A stretch of 64,000 nucleotides of DNA, taken from positions 6,572,001-6,636,000 of the forward strand of contig NC_018681.1 in assembly GCF_000250675.2 (NCBI RefSeq). The letters are read 5' to 3'. Positions within the stretch are counted from its first letter, which is position 1, and every line of letters starts with the position of its first letter. The translations under genes were made by a program, and so were the position numbers. Below the pieces are notes generated by a model. It worked only from the letters and a program-made list of their open reading frames with translations. It was not told the origin of the DNA and ran no database searches. Of this stretch, positions 18,841 through 27,091 are shown in pieces. This stretch comes from Nocardia brasiliensis ATCC 700358 (GTDB lineage Bacteria > Actinomycetota > Actinomycetes > Mycobacteriales > Mycobacteriaceae).

Positions 18841-20661
18841 ATGCGTCCACGCTTGCACCCGGCCGTGCGCTATGTGGCCTGTCCCGACGGGGTGTATCTG
18901 TTCGGCGATCGCGGCGCACGCACGTTACGCGGCGCTCGGGCCTTCGACTGGCTCAGCCGCCTCGAACCGTATCTGAACGGCTCGTTCGAACTGGAGGAGC
19001 TGACCGCCGCGTTACCCGCCGAACAGCGCTCGACGGTCGAGGGCATGGTGTCGGCGCTGCACGAGCACGGATTCGTGACCGACGCGCAAGGCGATCTACC
19101 GCACCATCTTTCCGAGGCGGACCTGCGTATCTACGCGCGCGAGATCGCCTTTCTCGCCTGCGCGATCGATGCACCGGAACACCGGTTCCAACGTCACCGG
19201 GAGGCGCGGGTGACCGTGCTCGGTTCGGCGGGCACCGAGCGCGTCGTCACCGCGGTCGTCGCGGCCGGGGTGCGGTCGGGCTGGGCGAATGTCTGCGTCG
19301 GCACGGCCGGGCGGGCGGAGGACGAGGTGCTGCGCGCCGTCGACACCGCACGACGGGACGAGCACCAGCGAGTCGCCCTGACCCCGGATCCGGAATTGCG
19401 GGATACCGATGTTGTACTGCAAATCGCAGACACCACAGCGGAATTGACGTCGTTCGCGCAGCAGTGCCCGGATGACGTGGCGCTCGCACAGCTGCTGATC
19501 GGCAGCGAAGAAGCCTGGATCACCGAGGCCGGTACGCCCGCCGACATCTCCTGCTGGAAACGTCTGCGGGCCAATCGTCGAGGCCCGACCGCGCCGGGCC
19601 CGAACCGCTGGCTGACCGGACCGGTGCCCGCGATACTGGCGGCGCACCTGGTGCTGGGCGTCTTCCGCCACCGCACCGGGTTGTCCGCGCTGCCCGCGCC
19701 TACGCCCGGCGGACCGCGAGTGACCCGGGTAGATTTGCGCACCCTGGACATGACGGTGCACCGCGTCACACCGATTCACGCTGTCGCCGAACATGATTCA
19801 CCCCCGCCCGGGCGATACGACAACCTCGCAGCAACTCCTGACGAACTGCTCACCAGGGCAGCACTGCTCGTCGACGAGTACACGGGCGCGCTCTCCGCTT
19901 TCGGCGAGGGTGACCTGCCGCAGTTCCCGCTCTCGCACTGCCGGGCGACGGTCTCCGATCCGGCCGAGGTGATCCCGTTCCCGGCTTCCCTTCCTTCGGT
20001 GACCGGGTGGGGTCCCGATCAACACACGTCCCGCACCCGTACGGTGCTGCGCGCACTGGCCGTGCACGCCTGGCTCACCGCACCTGCGATCTCGGCCGTG
20101 GATCTCGTGACCGGCCGGACGCTCGCCCGGCCGGCGCGATCAGCACGCGACAGAGCGAATCCGCTGGCCATCGGCGTCGCGGCCGGACTCACCCGCTCGG
20201 CCGCCGTCGAGTGGGGCCTGCGCCAGCAGTGCGAGGCACTGCTGCTCGAGCGCCGAGCGGAATGGACAGCGCGGTCGCCGCTCGCGGACGATCGAATACC
20301 GCTCGACGACAACGGGGTTCGACTCCTTCACCAGCTCGACGTAGTCGGCAGCAAGACGACGGTGCTGGACCTGGGCGACATACTGGGCGTCCCGGCCTAC
20401 GCGGTCCGAACGGCCCACGGTCACGAAGTGGTGAGCTGCGCGACCACCGCGCAGGACGCTCTCCGCGGCGGAATGGAGCGCGCTCTCCTGGCCTGGCAAG
20501 GACATCCGGACGTCTGCGCCGCGGCGACGCTGGGGACGTCCGAGCACCCTGATCTCCTCGCCAAATCCCTGCGCGAGGCCGGATTCTCCACTGTCGCAGT
20601 GGAACTCGCCGATGAACTCGCGCTTGTGCACTGCGTCCGGGTGGTGCTCGATGCCGCTTGA
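18841..20661 (+). CDS. TOMM leader-binding F protein (Ocin-ThiF-like) with degenerate YcaO-like half
   Basis: The 606-residue protein begins with a winged-helix leader-recognition element (about residues 5-85, containing GVYLFGDRGARTLRGARAFD and a following helix-wing segment). An E1/ThiF-like Rossmann region (about 110-285, VTVLGSAGTERVV) follows. F proteins of this type bind the precursor leader and deliver it to the YcaO partner in heterocycloanthracin and thiopeptide pathways. The last 300 residues resemble a YcaO fold in layout (GWGPDQHTS, then NPLAIGVAAGLTRSAAVEWG), but the EALER and EVIERD glutamates are lost, so it is probably non-catalytic. The ATG at 18841 follows GAAAGGAG. The stop overlaps the YcaO gene by 11 bases. 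Confidence 0.85.
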   Translation: MRPRLHPAVRYVACPDGVYLFGDRGARTLRGARAFDWLSRLEPYLNGSFELEELTAALPAEQRSTVEGMVSALHEHGFVTDAQGDLPHHLSEADLRIYAREIAFLACAIDAPEHRFQRHREARVTVLGSAGTERVVTAVVAAGVRSGWANVCVGTAGRAEDEVLRAVDTARRDEHQRVALTPDPELRDTDVVLQIADTTAELTSFAQQCPDDVALAQLLIGSEEAWITEAGTPADISCWKRLRANRRGPTAPGPNRWLTGPVPAILAAHLVLGVFRHRTGLSALPAPTPGGPRVTRVDLRTLDMTVHRVTPIHAVAEHDSPPPGRYDNLAATPDELLTRAALLVDEYTGALSAFGEGDLPQFPLSHCRATVSDPAEVIPFPASLPSVTGWGPDQHTSRTRTVLRALAVHAWLTAPAISAVDLVTGRTLARPARSARDRANPLAIGVAAGLTRSAAVEWGLRQQCEALLLERRAEWTARSPLADDRIPLDDNGVRLLHQLDVVGSKTTVLDLGDILGVPAYAVRTAHGHEVVSCATTAQDALRGGMERALLAWQGHPDVCAAATLGTSEHPDLLAKSLREAGFSTVAVELADELALVHCVRVVLDAA

Positions 20662-22534
20662 CATCGCGGTGCTCGGCGCGGGGCTGCTCGCCACCGAGGT
20701 ACGCGCCGCGGTGACCGCCACCGGCCACCGCGTCCGCGCCGCCGACGAAACACCGTACGACGCACTGGTCGTCGCCGACGACACCTCGGCGCCGACCGCC
20801 GCACCGGGGACGGTGCCATGGTTTCCGGTGCGGCTGAACCACACTCACGTCCTTGTCGGACCCGGTAGCCTCCCGGGCCGTCCAGGGTGCCCGGCCTGCG
20901 CCGACAGGCGACGCGAGCACAATCGCGTCGACGCACGGCAACGCGCGGCACTGACCGAGCGATTCGGCGCGGACCTGCTCCGGCGACCCTCCCCCCTGCT
21001 CCTGGAGACCACCGCGGCGGCCGCGGCGACGTTGGCCGTCGCCGAGGTGGAAAAGCTCCTGGCAGGTGCGCCGACTTCCGTTCAGTGGAGCCTGGATCTG
21101 GAAACCGCGGTCACGACAACCCACCCCGTCATGGCCGATCCGCTGTGCCCGGTCTGCTCGGACCTACCCGGCGACGATCCCGGAATCGCGCGAAAACTGT
21201 TCGCGCCGAAGGCCGGACGGCGTGGCCTGCGCACCCGCGACCTCACCGCGGCACTGCCCGAACTGCAGCGGATCTACGTCGACGCGGACACCGGGATGAT
21301 CCGCGAACTCACCACCTGGACCACCGCGACCTCCCCGATGTCCAGGGCCGCCATCGAATCCGAACAGTCCCCCGCGAGCAGCCACGGGTACGGTCGCGGC
21401 TTCGGCGTCGACGCGACCAGGGCCGCCGCGGTAGCCGAGGCGCTCGAACGGCTCGGCGGACAACGTCCACGCGGCCGGCGCACCACCGTCCGCGCCGCGT
21501 ATACCGAGGTCGCGGATCGAGCCATCGATCCCCGCGCCTTCGGTCTGTACTCCGACGCGCACTACGACGCCCCCGGATTCTGGTTCCATCGCTACCGCCC
21601 AGACCTGGAAATCCCTTGGGTGTGGGCCCATTCGTTCGCGCGTGCCGAGCCCGTGCTGGTGCCGGAGTGCCTGGCGTACTACGGCGTGCACGACCGCCGT
21701 TTCGCCTACGAGACGTCCAATGGCTGCGCCGTCGGCAGCTCGCTCGCCGAGGCGGCTCTGCACGGGCTGCTGGAGGTCACCGAGCGGGACGCGTTCCTGC
21801 TCACCTGGTACGCCCGGCTGCCGGTACCGCGCGTGGACCTGGATTCCGCGACCGATCGGCGGATTCCGTTGCTCGCTGATCTGGTCGCGCACGAATTCGG
21901 CTACGAGGTCGCGGCATTCGACTGCACGACCGAGACACGCATCCCCGCGTACTGGCTGATGGCCGTCGACCAGAAGCCCGGTGAGAACAGGCCGGTGGCC
22001 CTCTGCGGGGCCGCCGCGCACGTGTTCCCGGAACACGCGTTGCTGAACGGAATACAGGAAATGCTCACCATGTTGGAGGGCTTCGTCGACCGCTACGATC
22101 CGGAATCTGCTCGGCAGATGGTGGCCGACGACAACCGGGTCGGCGACATGGACGATCACAGCACCCTGTACGGCCATCCAGACGCCTTCCCGCGCTTGGG
22201 TTTCCTCCCCCTCGACGGACCCCGACAGCCGATACCGCCCGCCGCCTGGCCCGAATTCGGCGATCTCACCCAGGATCTCGTGCACCTGGCCGAGCGGTAT
22301 CGCGCGTGCGAGCTCGATGTCCTGATCGTCGATCAGACCTCGGCGGAGCACCGGGCGGGCGGATTCGCCTGCGCCAAGGTTCTCGTGCCCGGCACGGTGC
22401 CGATGACATTCGGGCACCGGAACCGGCGCGATCATGGCCTGCCGCGCATCCGTACGGCACCAAGGATTCTCGGCTACGCCGAGCACGACCTCGGCGCGGA
22501 CGAGATCAATCCGTATCCGCACCCCTTCCCGTGA
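20651..22534 (+). CDS. YcaO-domain azoline-forming cyclodehydratase with zinc-tetrad N-terminus
   Basis: This 627-residue enzyme should activate backbone amides with ATP and cyclise Cys (and perhaps Ser/Thr) to azolines. The N-terminal third is an E1-like docking domain with a zinc tetrad C80/C83 (GCPAC) and C166/C169 (LCPVC). The YcaO domain follows from about residue 210, with GYGRGFGVDATRAAAVAEAL, then SNGCAVGSSLAEAALHGLLE and VTERDA. The C-terminus is NPYPHPFP, matching the PxPxP ending typical of azoline-forming YcaOs. The start is ATG 20651 inside the end of the F-protein gene, implying coupling. This is the strongest functional marker of the locus. Confidence 0.92.
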   Translation: MPLDIAVLGAGLLATEVRAAVTATGHRVRAADETPYDALVVADDTSAPTAAPGTVPWFPVRLNHTHVLVGPGSLPGRPGCPACADRRREHNRVDARQRAALTERFGADLLRRPSPLLLETTAAAAATLAVAEVEKLLAGAPTSVQWSLDLETAVTTTHPVMADPLCPVCSDLPGDDPGIARKLFAPKAGRRGLRTRDLTAALPELQRIYVDADTGMIRELTTWTTATSPMSRAAIESEQSPASSHGYGRGFGVDATRAAAVAEALERLGGQRPRGRRTTVRAAYTEVADRAIDPRAFGLYSDAHYDAPGFWFHRYRPDLEIPWVWAHSFARAEPVLVPECLAYYGVHDRRFAYETSNGCAVGSSLAEAALHGLLEVTERDAFLLTWYARLPVPRVDLDSATDRRIPLLADLVAHEFGYEVAAFDCTTETRIPAYWLMAVDQKPGENRPVALCGAAAHVFPEHALLNGIQEMLTMLEGFVDRYDPESARQMVADDNRVGDMDDHSTLYGHPDAFPRLGFLPLDGPRQPIPPAAWPEFGDLTQDLVHLAERYRACELDVLIVDQTSAEHRAGGFACAKVLVPGTVPMTFGHRNRRDHGLPRIRTAPRILGYAEHDLGADEINPYPHPFP

Positions 22535-22545
22535 GGGAGCAGCTC

Positions 22546-23967
22546 ATGGACGCCGACACCGGTACCGCGCTGACCACGTTCCTGGACCACAGCCGCGGCC
22601 CCGCCCGTGGGCCGATCGACTGGAACGCAGCCCCCGCACGGTACAAACGCTATCCCGACGCCGCACGGGTCGAACTGCCGTGGGGTGCCGAAACGACCGC
22701 TACCTCGCTGATCGGTGCCCTGCTGCTCGACATGTGCGGTATCACGCGCTTGGTGTGGACTCCCATAGTCGATCACGACGGCGTACCCACCCCCGGCGCG
22801 TTCAAGATCCAGCACGGCAGGTCCGCGCCGTCGGGTGGCGCGCTGTATCCGCTGGAAGCCTACGTCGCCGTGCGAACACCCGAACCCGGCCTCTACCACT
22901 ACGATCCGGCACATCACTGCCTCGAACTGGTGCGGCCCGGCGATCACCGAGCCGCCTTGGCCGCACTGGTTTCCGAGGCCCCAGGCCCTCTTCCGGCCGC
23001 AGTGCTCGTGCTCACGGCGCGGTTCTGGCGCAACGGGTTCAAGTACGGCGAGTTCGGATACCGATTGCAGACACAGGAGATCGGCGTGCTCGCCGCTCAA
23101 GCAGCAGCGGTGGCCGCCCGCCTCGGCAGCACGGTCGGCACACGGTTACATTTCGCCGACGGCCAGGTGCACGAACTGCTCGATCTCGATCCGCGTGCGG
23201 AAGCCGCCCTGGCGATGATGTTCGTAGACCAGGACACCACGGCTGCGAACGCCCCGACATACCGCGAGCTGATCGCCGTGGTCCCCGCGGTCGCCGCGGA
23301 GCGATCCCCCGCTATCACCGACAAACTTCCCGCCATGGCCGCCTTGCACAGCAATTCGGGTGTGCTGCCCGAGGACTCGGCTCCATATCCCATGGAGGAC
23401 GGGCCCGAACTGCCGCTGCCCCAGGTGCGAGTGGCTGTCGGCGCGGGCATAGCGGGCCGGTCCTCCCCTGCCGACGGGTTCCGTCCACGTGTCATCGAAT
23501 CGACGCGACTCGCCGGACTGATCGGCGCGGTCGCCGACGGCTGGGCCGGATTCGGCCGCGGTGCCGCGCTGTACTGTCTTGTCGCACGAGTCGACGGGAT
23601 CGCGCCGGGCCTGTACCGTTTTCACCCGGCGCACCATGCCCTCGTCGAAATCACCTCCGGCATAGCCGATTCGATCCGATGTCAGCCGATCGTGGGCGAG
23701 GCAGCCGCGGTCCTGCTGCCGGTCGGTGACTTGCACGCGGGCACCGGAGCACACTGGTATCGAACAGTGCAGGCCGATGCCGGCGTGGTCCTGCAACGCG
23801 GGGCGCTCGCCGCTGCCGCACTCGGTCTGGCCGCACGCATCTACTCCGGCGAAACCCCGGATTTCACAGCAGCTCTCGCGGGCACGCGCACCGCGCTCGC
23901 CGCACTGCTGATCGGCGTCCCACGCGCGGTCTCGACACTCGAGCACCGAGTCCACCCGGCCGGGTGA
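22546..23967 (+). CDS. SagB-type azoline dehydrogenase, duplicated nitroreductase fold
   Basis: The 473-residue protein should oxidise azolines to azoles with FMN. The N-terminal nitroreductase-like half carries the SagB/ThcOx hallmarks RSAPSGGALYPLEAYV and YRLQTQEIGVLAAQAAAVAA with the following strand. A second, shorter nitroreductase-like half starts near residue 310 (STRLAGLIGAVADGWAGFGR, then GLYRFHPAHHALVEI). Two-domain arrangements occur in cyanobactin-type ThcOx enzymes. The ATG at 22546 follows AGGGAG at six bases and lies 11 bases after the YcaO stop. No protease or dedicated ABC exporter follows; the operon ends at a strong terminator. Confidence 0.88.
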   Translation: MDADTGTALTTFLDHSRGPARGPIDWNAAPARYKRYPDAARVELPWGAETTATSLIGALLLDMCGITRLVWTPIVDHDGVPTPGAFKIQHGRSAPSGGALYPLEAYVAVRTPEPGLYHYDPAHHCLELVRPGDHRAALAALVSEAPGPLPAAVLVLTARFWRNGFKYGEFGYRLQTQEIGVLAAQAAAVAARLGSTVGTRLHFADGQVHELLDLDPRAEAALAMMFVDQDTTAANAPTYRELIAVVPAVAAERSPAITDKLPAMAALHSNSGVLPEDSAPYPMEDGPELPLPQVRVAVGAGIAGRSSPADGFRPRVIESTRLAGLIGAVADGWAGFGRGAALYCLVARVDGIAPGLYRFHPAHHALVEITSGIADSIRCQPIVGEAAAVLLPVGDLHAGTGAHWYRTVQADAGVVLQRGALAAAALGLAARIYSGETPDFTAALAGTRTALAALLIGVPRAVSTLEHRVHPAG

Positions 23968-23997
23968 AACACCGGGGAAAGAGCCGCGACAACGCGA

Positions 23998-24032
23998 AAG
24001 CCCCTGGCGGACAATCTGTCCGCCAGGGGCTT
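23998..24032. terminator. Strong bidirectional terminator
   Basis: A 16-bp perfect stem (23998-24013 with 24017-24032) around a 3-nt loop lies between the converging dehydrogenase and Dabb genes. It marks the right end of the RiPP operon. Confidence 0.9.
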
Positions 24033-24043
24033 CGGGCCGGATA

Positions 24044-24463
24044 CTATTTCTCGCCGTGCGCGCCGGGGGCCGCGCTACCGCTGTATTCGCCGAGATCGGA
24101 GACCAGCTTGGTCAGCTCCGGGTCGCTGTCGTAGCGGCGCTGGTGCAGTTCGGCGATCTTCTTTCCCATCTCCGGATCCGCGTCGTCGGTGATGTCGAAG
24201 GAGGCGAACTTGTCGACCAGCGGCAGGCCGACGCGGTCGGTGTTGCGGTGGGCGGGGTGGATCAGGTACTCCCAGTAGCCTTCCAGGTCCTCGATGACGA
24301 ACACCGCGCCCCACTGGTATTCGCCACCGAAGTCGGGGCCGACGACGAAGGACTTCACCGAGGGGATGACCCGGCCCTGGTTGCGCAGGCTCTCGAGGGC
24401 TTCCTCGATCGCCTCGGGGGTGGCGTCGGCGCGGAGGGTGAAGCGGTTACCGTGGTAGATCAT
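24044..24463 (-). CDS. Dabb-family (stress-responsive alpha/beta barrel) protein
   Basis: The 139-residue protein has the dimeric alpha/beta-barrel pattern: an N-terminal strand (IYHGNRFTLRA), a helix (PEAIEEALESLRNQGRV) and an edge strand (YQWGAVFVIEDLEGYWEYLIH) ending HPAHRN. Family members include small cyclases and monooxygenases, but most are uncharacterised. The ATG at 24463 has only a weak purine stretch upstream. The MFS gene ends 39 bases before it on the same strand, so the two may be co-transcribed. Confidence 0.8.
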   Translation of the reverse strand: MIYHGNRFTLRADATPEAIEEALESLRNQGRVIPSVKSFVVGPDFGGEYQWGAVFVIEDLEGYWEYLIHPAHRNTDRVGLPLVDKFASFDITDDADPEMGKKIAELHQRRYDSDPELTKLVSDLGEYSGSAAPGAHGEK

Positions 24464-24501
24464 TTCTTTCAGCTTTCTCTGTGGTGGGAAAATCGGTTGT
24501 C

Positions 24502-25704
24502 TTACTTGGCTTTACGGAGCAGGGGCAGCGTCAGGGCGGCACCCGCGAGCATGGCGAAGCCGGTCCAGAGGAACGCGCCGCCGATGCTGGTGGCTCGGAT
24601 GAGCGGTTGGAGGATCAATGGGGAGACGAACTGGCCCAGGAAGATTCCGGTGACCAACCCGCTGAGGATGCGGCCGCGGTTGGCAGCGGGAGCGAGATCG
24701 CTCAGGCGCAGATTCAGATTGGGCACCGCGAGACCGACGCCGAAGCCGCCCACCAGCAGGCCCGCCACCACCTGCGCCACCGAATGCGCGGTGCCGACCA
24801 GCACCCACCCCGCACCGAGCAGGGCGACGCTGGCGGCGGTGACGGCACTGGGCGTCCACCGCACCCGCAGCGGCGAGAAGGCCAGTGCGCCGGCGACGCT
24901 GCTCACGGTGGTCGCGGCGATCACCGCGCCGACCACGGCCGGTCCCGTGCCCAATTCCGCCAGCAGGAACGGCAACTGGGTGGGCGCCATGTAAAAGGCG
25001 AGCGTCACCAGGAAGGCGAGCAGGTACAGCCCGGCGATCGGCCGGAAGATGCCCGCCCGCGGCAGACCCGCCTCGACCACACCGACCGGCCCGGAAGCCT
25101 TGTCGCGCCGCTGCTCTCGCAGGGCGAGCAGCGCGAACGGCAGGATGGCGACCGAGGCGGCATAGATCCAGAACGGCGACTTCCAGTTCGCGGCCGCGAG
25201 CAGCCCGGCCAGCGGCAGGAACACCACGCCGCCGATACTGGCGAAAGCCTGTTGCAGCCCTAGGAAAGACGCTCGCTTCGGGCCCTCGAACCAGTCGGTG
25301 ATGGTGGCGCTGACGGCCGTCATGATGCCGCCGACCGCGACGCCGACCAGGGCTCGGGTCACCAGCAGCACGCCGAGTGTGTCGACGAAGAAACCGGCCA
25401 CACCCGCCACCGCAAACAGCGCCAGACTGGCGACCAGCAGCGGTTTACGCCCGATGCGGTCGGCGGTCATCCCCGCGAGCGGCGCCGTGATGCCGATGGC
25501 CAGTGACGTGATGGTCAGCACCAGCCGCACCAGCACGTCCGCACCGGCCACTCCCGCGAAGACCTCGCGCATGGCGGGCAGGCTCGGCGCGATGACGGCC
25601 GGCGCCATCACGGTCAGCATCGCGGCGGCCAGTATGGTGGCCCGGGCGGTGCGCCCCGGTGCGGCAGCTTCCCTCTGCACCCCCTCGTCGATTGCCGCGC
25701 TCAT
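24502..25704 (-). CDS. MFS transporter (drug/metabolite exporter type)
   Basis: The 400-residue protein has about twelve membrane helices in two halves, with motif A between helices 2 and 3 (GMTADRIGRKPL). A hydrophilic central loop (LREQRRDKASGP) precedes the second half. It fits the 12-TM drug:proton antiporter group; the substrate is unknown. The ATG at 25704 follows GAGGAGGAACACC. It is transcribed away from the polyketide cluster and towards the Dabb gene, so a role in exporting either cluster product is possible but unsupported. Confidence 0.85.
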   Translation of the reverse strand: MSAAIDEGVQREAAAPGRTARATILAAAMLTVMAPAVIAPSLPAMREVFAGVAGADVLVRLVLTITSLAIGITAPLAGMTADRIGRKPLLVASLALFAVAGVAGFFVDTLGVLLVTRALVGVAVGGIMTAVSATITDWFEGPKRASFLGLQQAFASIGGVVFLPLAGLLAAANWKSPFWIYAASVAILPFALLALREQRRDKASGPVGVVEAGLPRAGIFRPIAGLYLLAFLVTLAFYMAPTQLPFLLAELGTGPAVVGAVIAATTVSSVAGALAFSPLRVRWTPSAVTAASVALLGAGWVLVGTAHSVAQVVAGLLVGGFGVGLAVPNLNLRLSDLAPAANRGRILSGLVTGIFLGQFVSPLILQPLIRATSIGGAFLWTGFAMLAGAALTLPLLRKAK

Positions 25705-25858
25705 GGTGTTCCTCCTCGATGTCCCGCAGGTCGTGCTCCCTTGCTGACATCGACTTTTCCACCGCCGCCCCACCCCTCGCGTCGGTGATTTTCACCTAGA
25801 TCCGCCTAGGCGACGGTGTAGGTAGCGCGGCTGATCCGCCCGCGGCTGATCGGGTCGC

Positions 25859-25875
25859 CTGAGGAATCTCCTCAG
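25859..25875. repeat. 17-nt palindrome, copy 1
   Basis: CTGAGGAATCTCCTCAG is a 7-3-7 inverted repeat overlapping the stop of the gamma-carbonic anhydrase gene. The identical 17-mer occurs once more at 53954-53970 inside the StrR-like regulator gene, 28 kb away at the other end of the lipid/polyketide cluster. It may be a weak terminator or a protein binding site. Confidence 0.5.
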
Positions 25876-26414
25876 TCGGCCGCGGTGCCCGGCACGGCGA
25901 CCACACCCTTCCGGTGGCGCCGCGCGAGGTCCGCGTAGTACCCGGGATTGATCTTGATCCACGCCTCGAAATCGGTGCCCTCGATCGGCCGCCGGACCCG
26001 CATCGGCGCACCCGAGGCGAGCACACCGGGCGGGACGTCGAATCCCGCGGGTACCAGGGAGTGCGCCGCGATCAGCGAACCGGCGCCGATCTTGGCACCG
26101 TCGAGGACCGAACTCATATTGCCGAGAATGCATTCCGCACCGAGTATCGCGCCGTGCACCAGACAGCCGTGCGCCACGGTCGCGCCGGGGCCGATCTCGG
26201 TGAGCATGTCGGGCACACCGTGCAGAATCGAATTGTCTTGAATATTGGCGTCTTCGCGAACGATTATCGGTGAGATATCACCGCGCAGCACCGCCCCGTA
26301 CCATACGGACGCACCCGCTGCCACCCGGACATCACCGATGAGCGTCGCGGTCGGCGCAATGAATGCCGTGGGATGGACGACCGGGCATTTGCCCTCGAAC
26401 TCAAAGAGATTCAT
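25872..26414 (-). CDS. Gamma-carbonic anhydrase-like hexapeptide-repeat protein
   Basis: The 180-residue protein is a left-handed beta-helix of the CaiE/PaaY/gamma-carbonic anhydrase family. Hexapeptide turns are visible from residue 15 (TAFIAPTATLIGDVRVA), and the histidines of the metal site lie in NSILHG and VAHGCLVHG. It would bind zinc or iron at trimer interfaces and may hydrate CO2; several family members act instead on thioesters or are untested. The start MNLFEFEG at 26414 has no clear ribosome site. An upstream extension of the frame does not look like protein. Confidence 0.88.
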   Translation of the reverse strand: MNLFEFEGKCPVVHPTAFIAPTATLIGDVRVAAGASVWYGAVLRGDISPIIVREDANIQDNSILHGVPDMLTEIGPGATVAHGCLVHGAILGAECILGNMSSVLDGAKIGAGSLIAAHSLVPAGFDVPPGVLASGAPMRVRRPIEGTDFEAWIKINPGYYADLARRHRKGVVAVPGTAAD

Positions 26415-26619
26415 GCGGAAACAATAGGCGGCAGTGCAGCGCGAACACCATGCGTGCGGGCGTCCGCGACCGGGCGGAAACCGCCCCCCGCCCCGTTGAC
26501 ACCCGGGATCGAGACGGCCTAACGTGCAAATATCACGGTGGGAATCGAAGTCGAATAGAAATATCGCCGTATCCGGCAAAGGCCTATAGCTCGTCGCATA
26601 GCGCAGGAGGGGGTTTCTC

Positions 26620-27039
26620 GTGTCGAATCCACCTGGTCGCCGGCTATTACTCATCGGCTGGTCGGCCTATATGACGGGCTTCGCCCTGCATTCCGTCGCG
26701 CATATCTACCTCTGGCACCAGACACCGATTGCCGTTCGAATCTGCGGCATATTCGCCGATGTGGTCGGATTCGTCGTGCTGGCACTCATCGTGCGCAGAC
26801 ATCCGTGGGCCGCCGTCCTGCTCGCGCATTTCGGTTTCTCGGTGGCGCTGAGCCTGATCGTGATCCATATTCCTTTCTATTGGGGGCCGTTCAGTCAACC
26901 GTGGTATCTCGGCGAAATCGCGCTGCCCTACTGGCTGTCGCTCATCGCGGGCGTCGCGGGCGGGCTGATCGCCACCGCGATCGGAATATCCGCGCACCTC
27001 CGATCACGCGACCGCAAGGATGCCGTCCTTTCGCAATGA
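26620..27039 (+). CDS. Four-helix membrane protein of unknown function
   Basis: The 139-residue protein has four predicted membrane helices (about residues 10-33, 40-60, 63-84 and 100-122) and a basic cytoplasmic tail. I recognise no family. The GTG at 26620 follows AGGAGGGG at six bases. It is the first gene of the plus-strand arm of the lipid/polyketide cluster and ends 52 bases before the ketoreductase gene, so it is probably co-expressed with the pathway; a role in product handling is a guess. Confidence 0.65.
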   Translation: MSNPPGRRLLLIGWSAYMTGFALHSVAHIYLWHQTPIAVRICGIFADVVGFVVLALIVRRHPWAAVLLAHFGFSVALSLIVIHIPFYWGPFSQPWYLGEIALPYWLSLIAGVAGGLIATAIGISAHLRSRDRKDAVLSQ

Positions 27040-27091
27040 ACGACCACGCCGTGCCCAGACACCCGAACCGCAGCCAACGAAAAGGTCACTC

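Noticed and set aside
18425..23967. Reading the RiPP locus as a thiopeptide cluster
   Set aside because: The core has thiopeptide-like cysteine spacing, but no Ser/Thr dehydratase or pyridine-forming enzyme is encoded nearby.
24502..25704. The MFS transporter as the RiPP exporter
   Set aside because: It is on the opposite strand, beyond a strong terminator, and belongs to a broad drug-antiporter group; there is no specific link.
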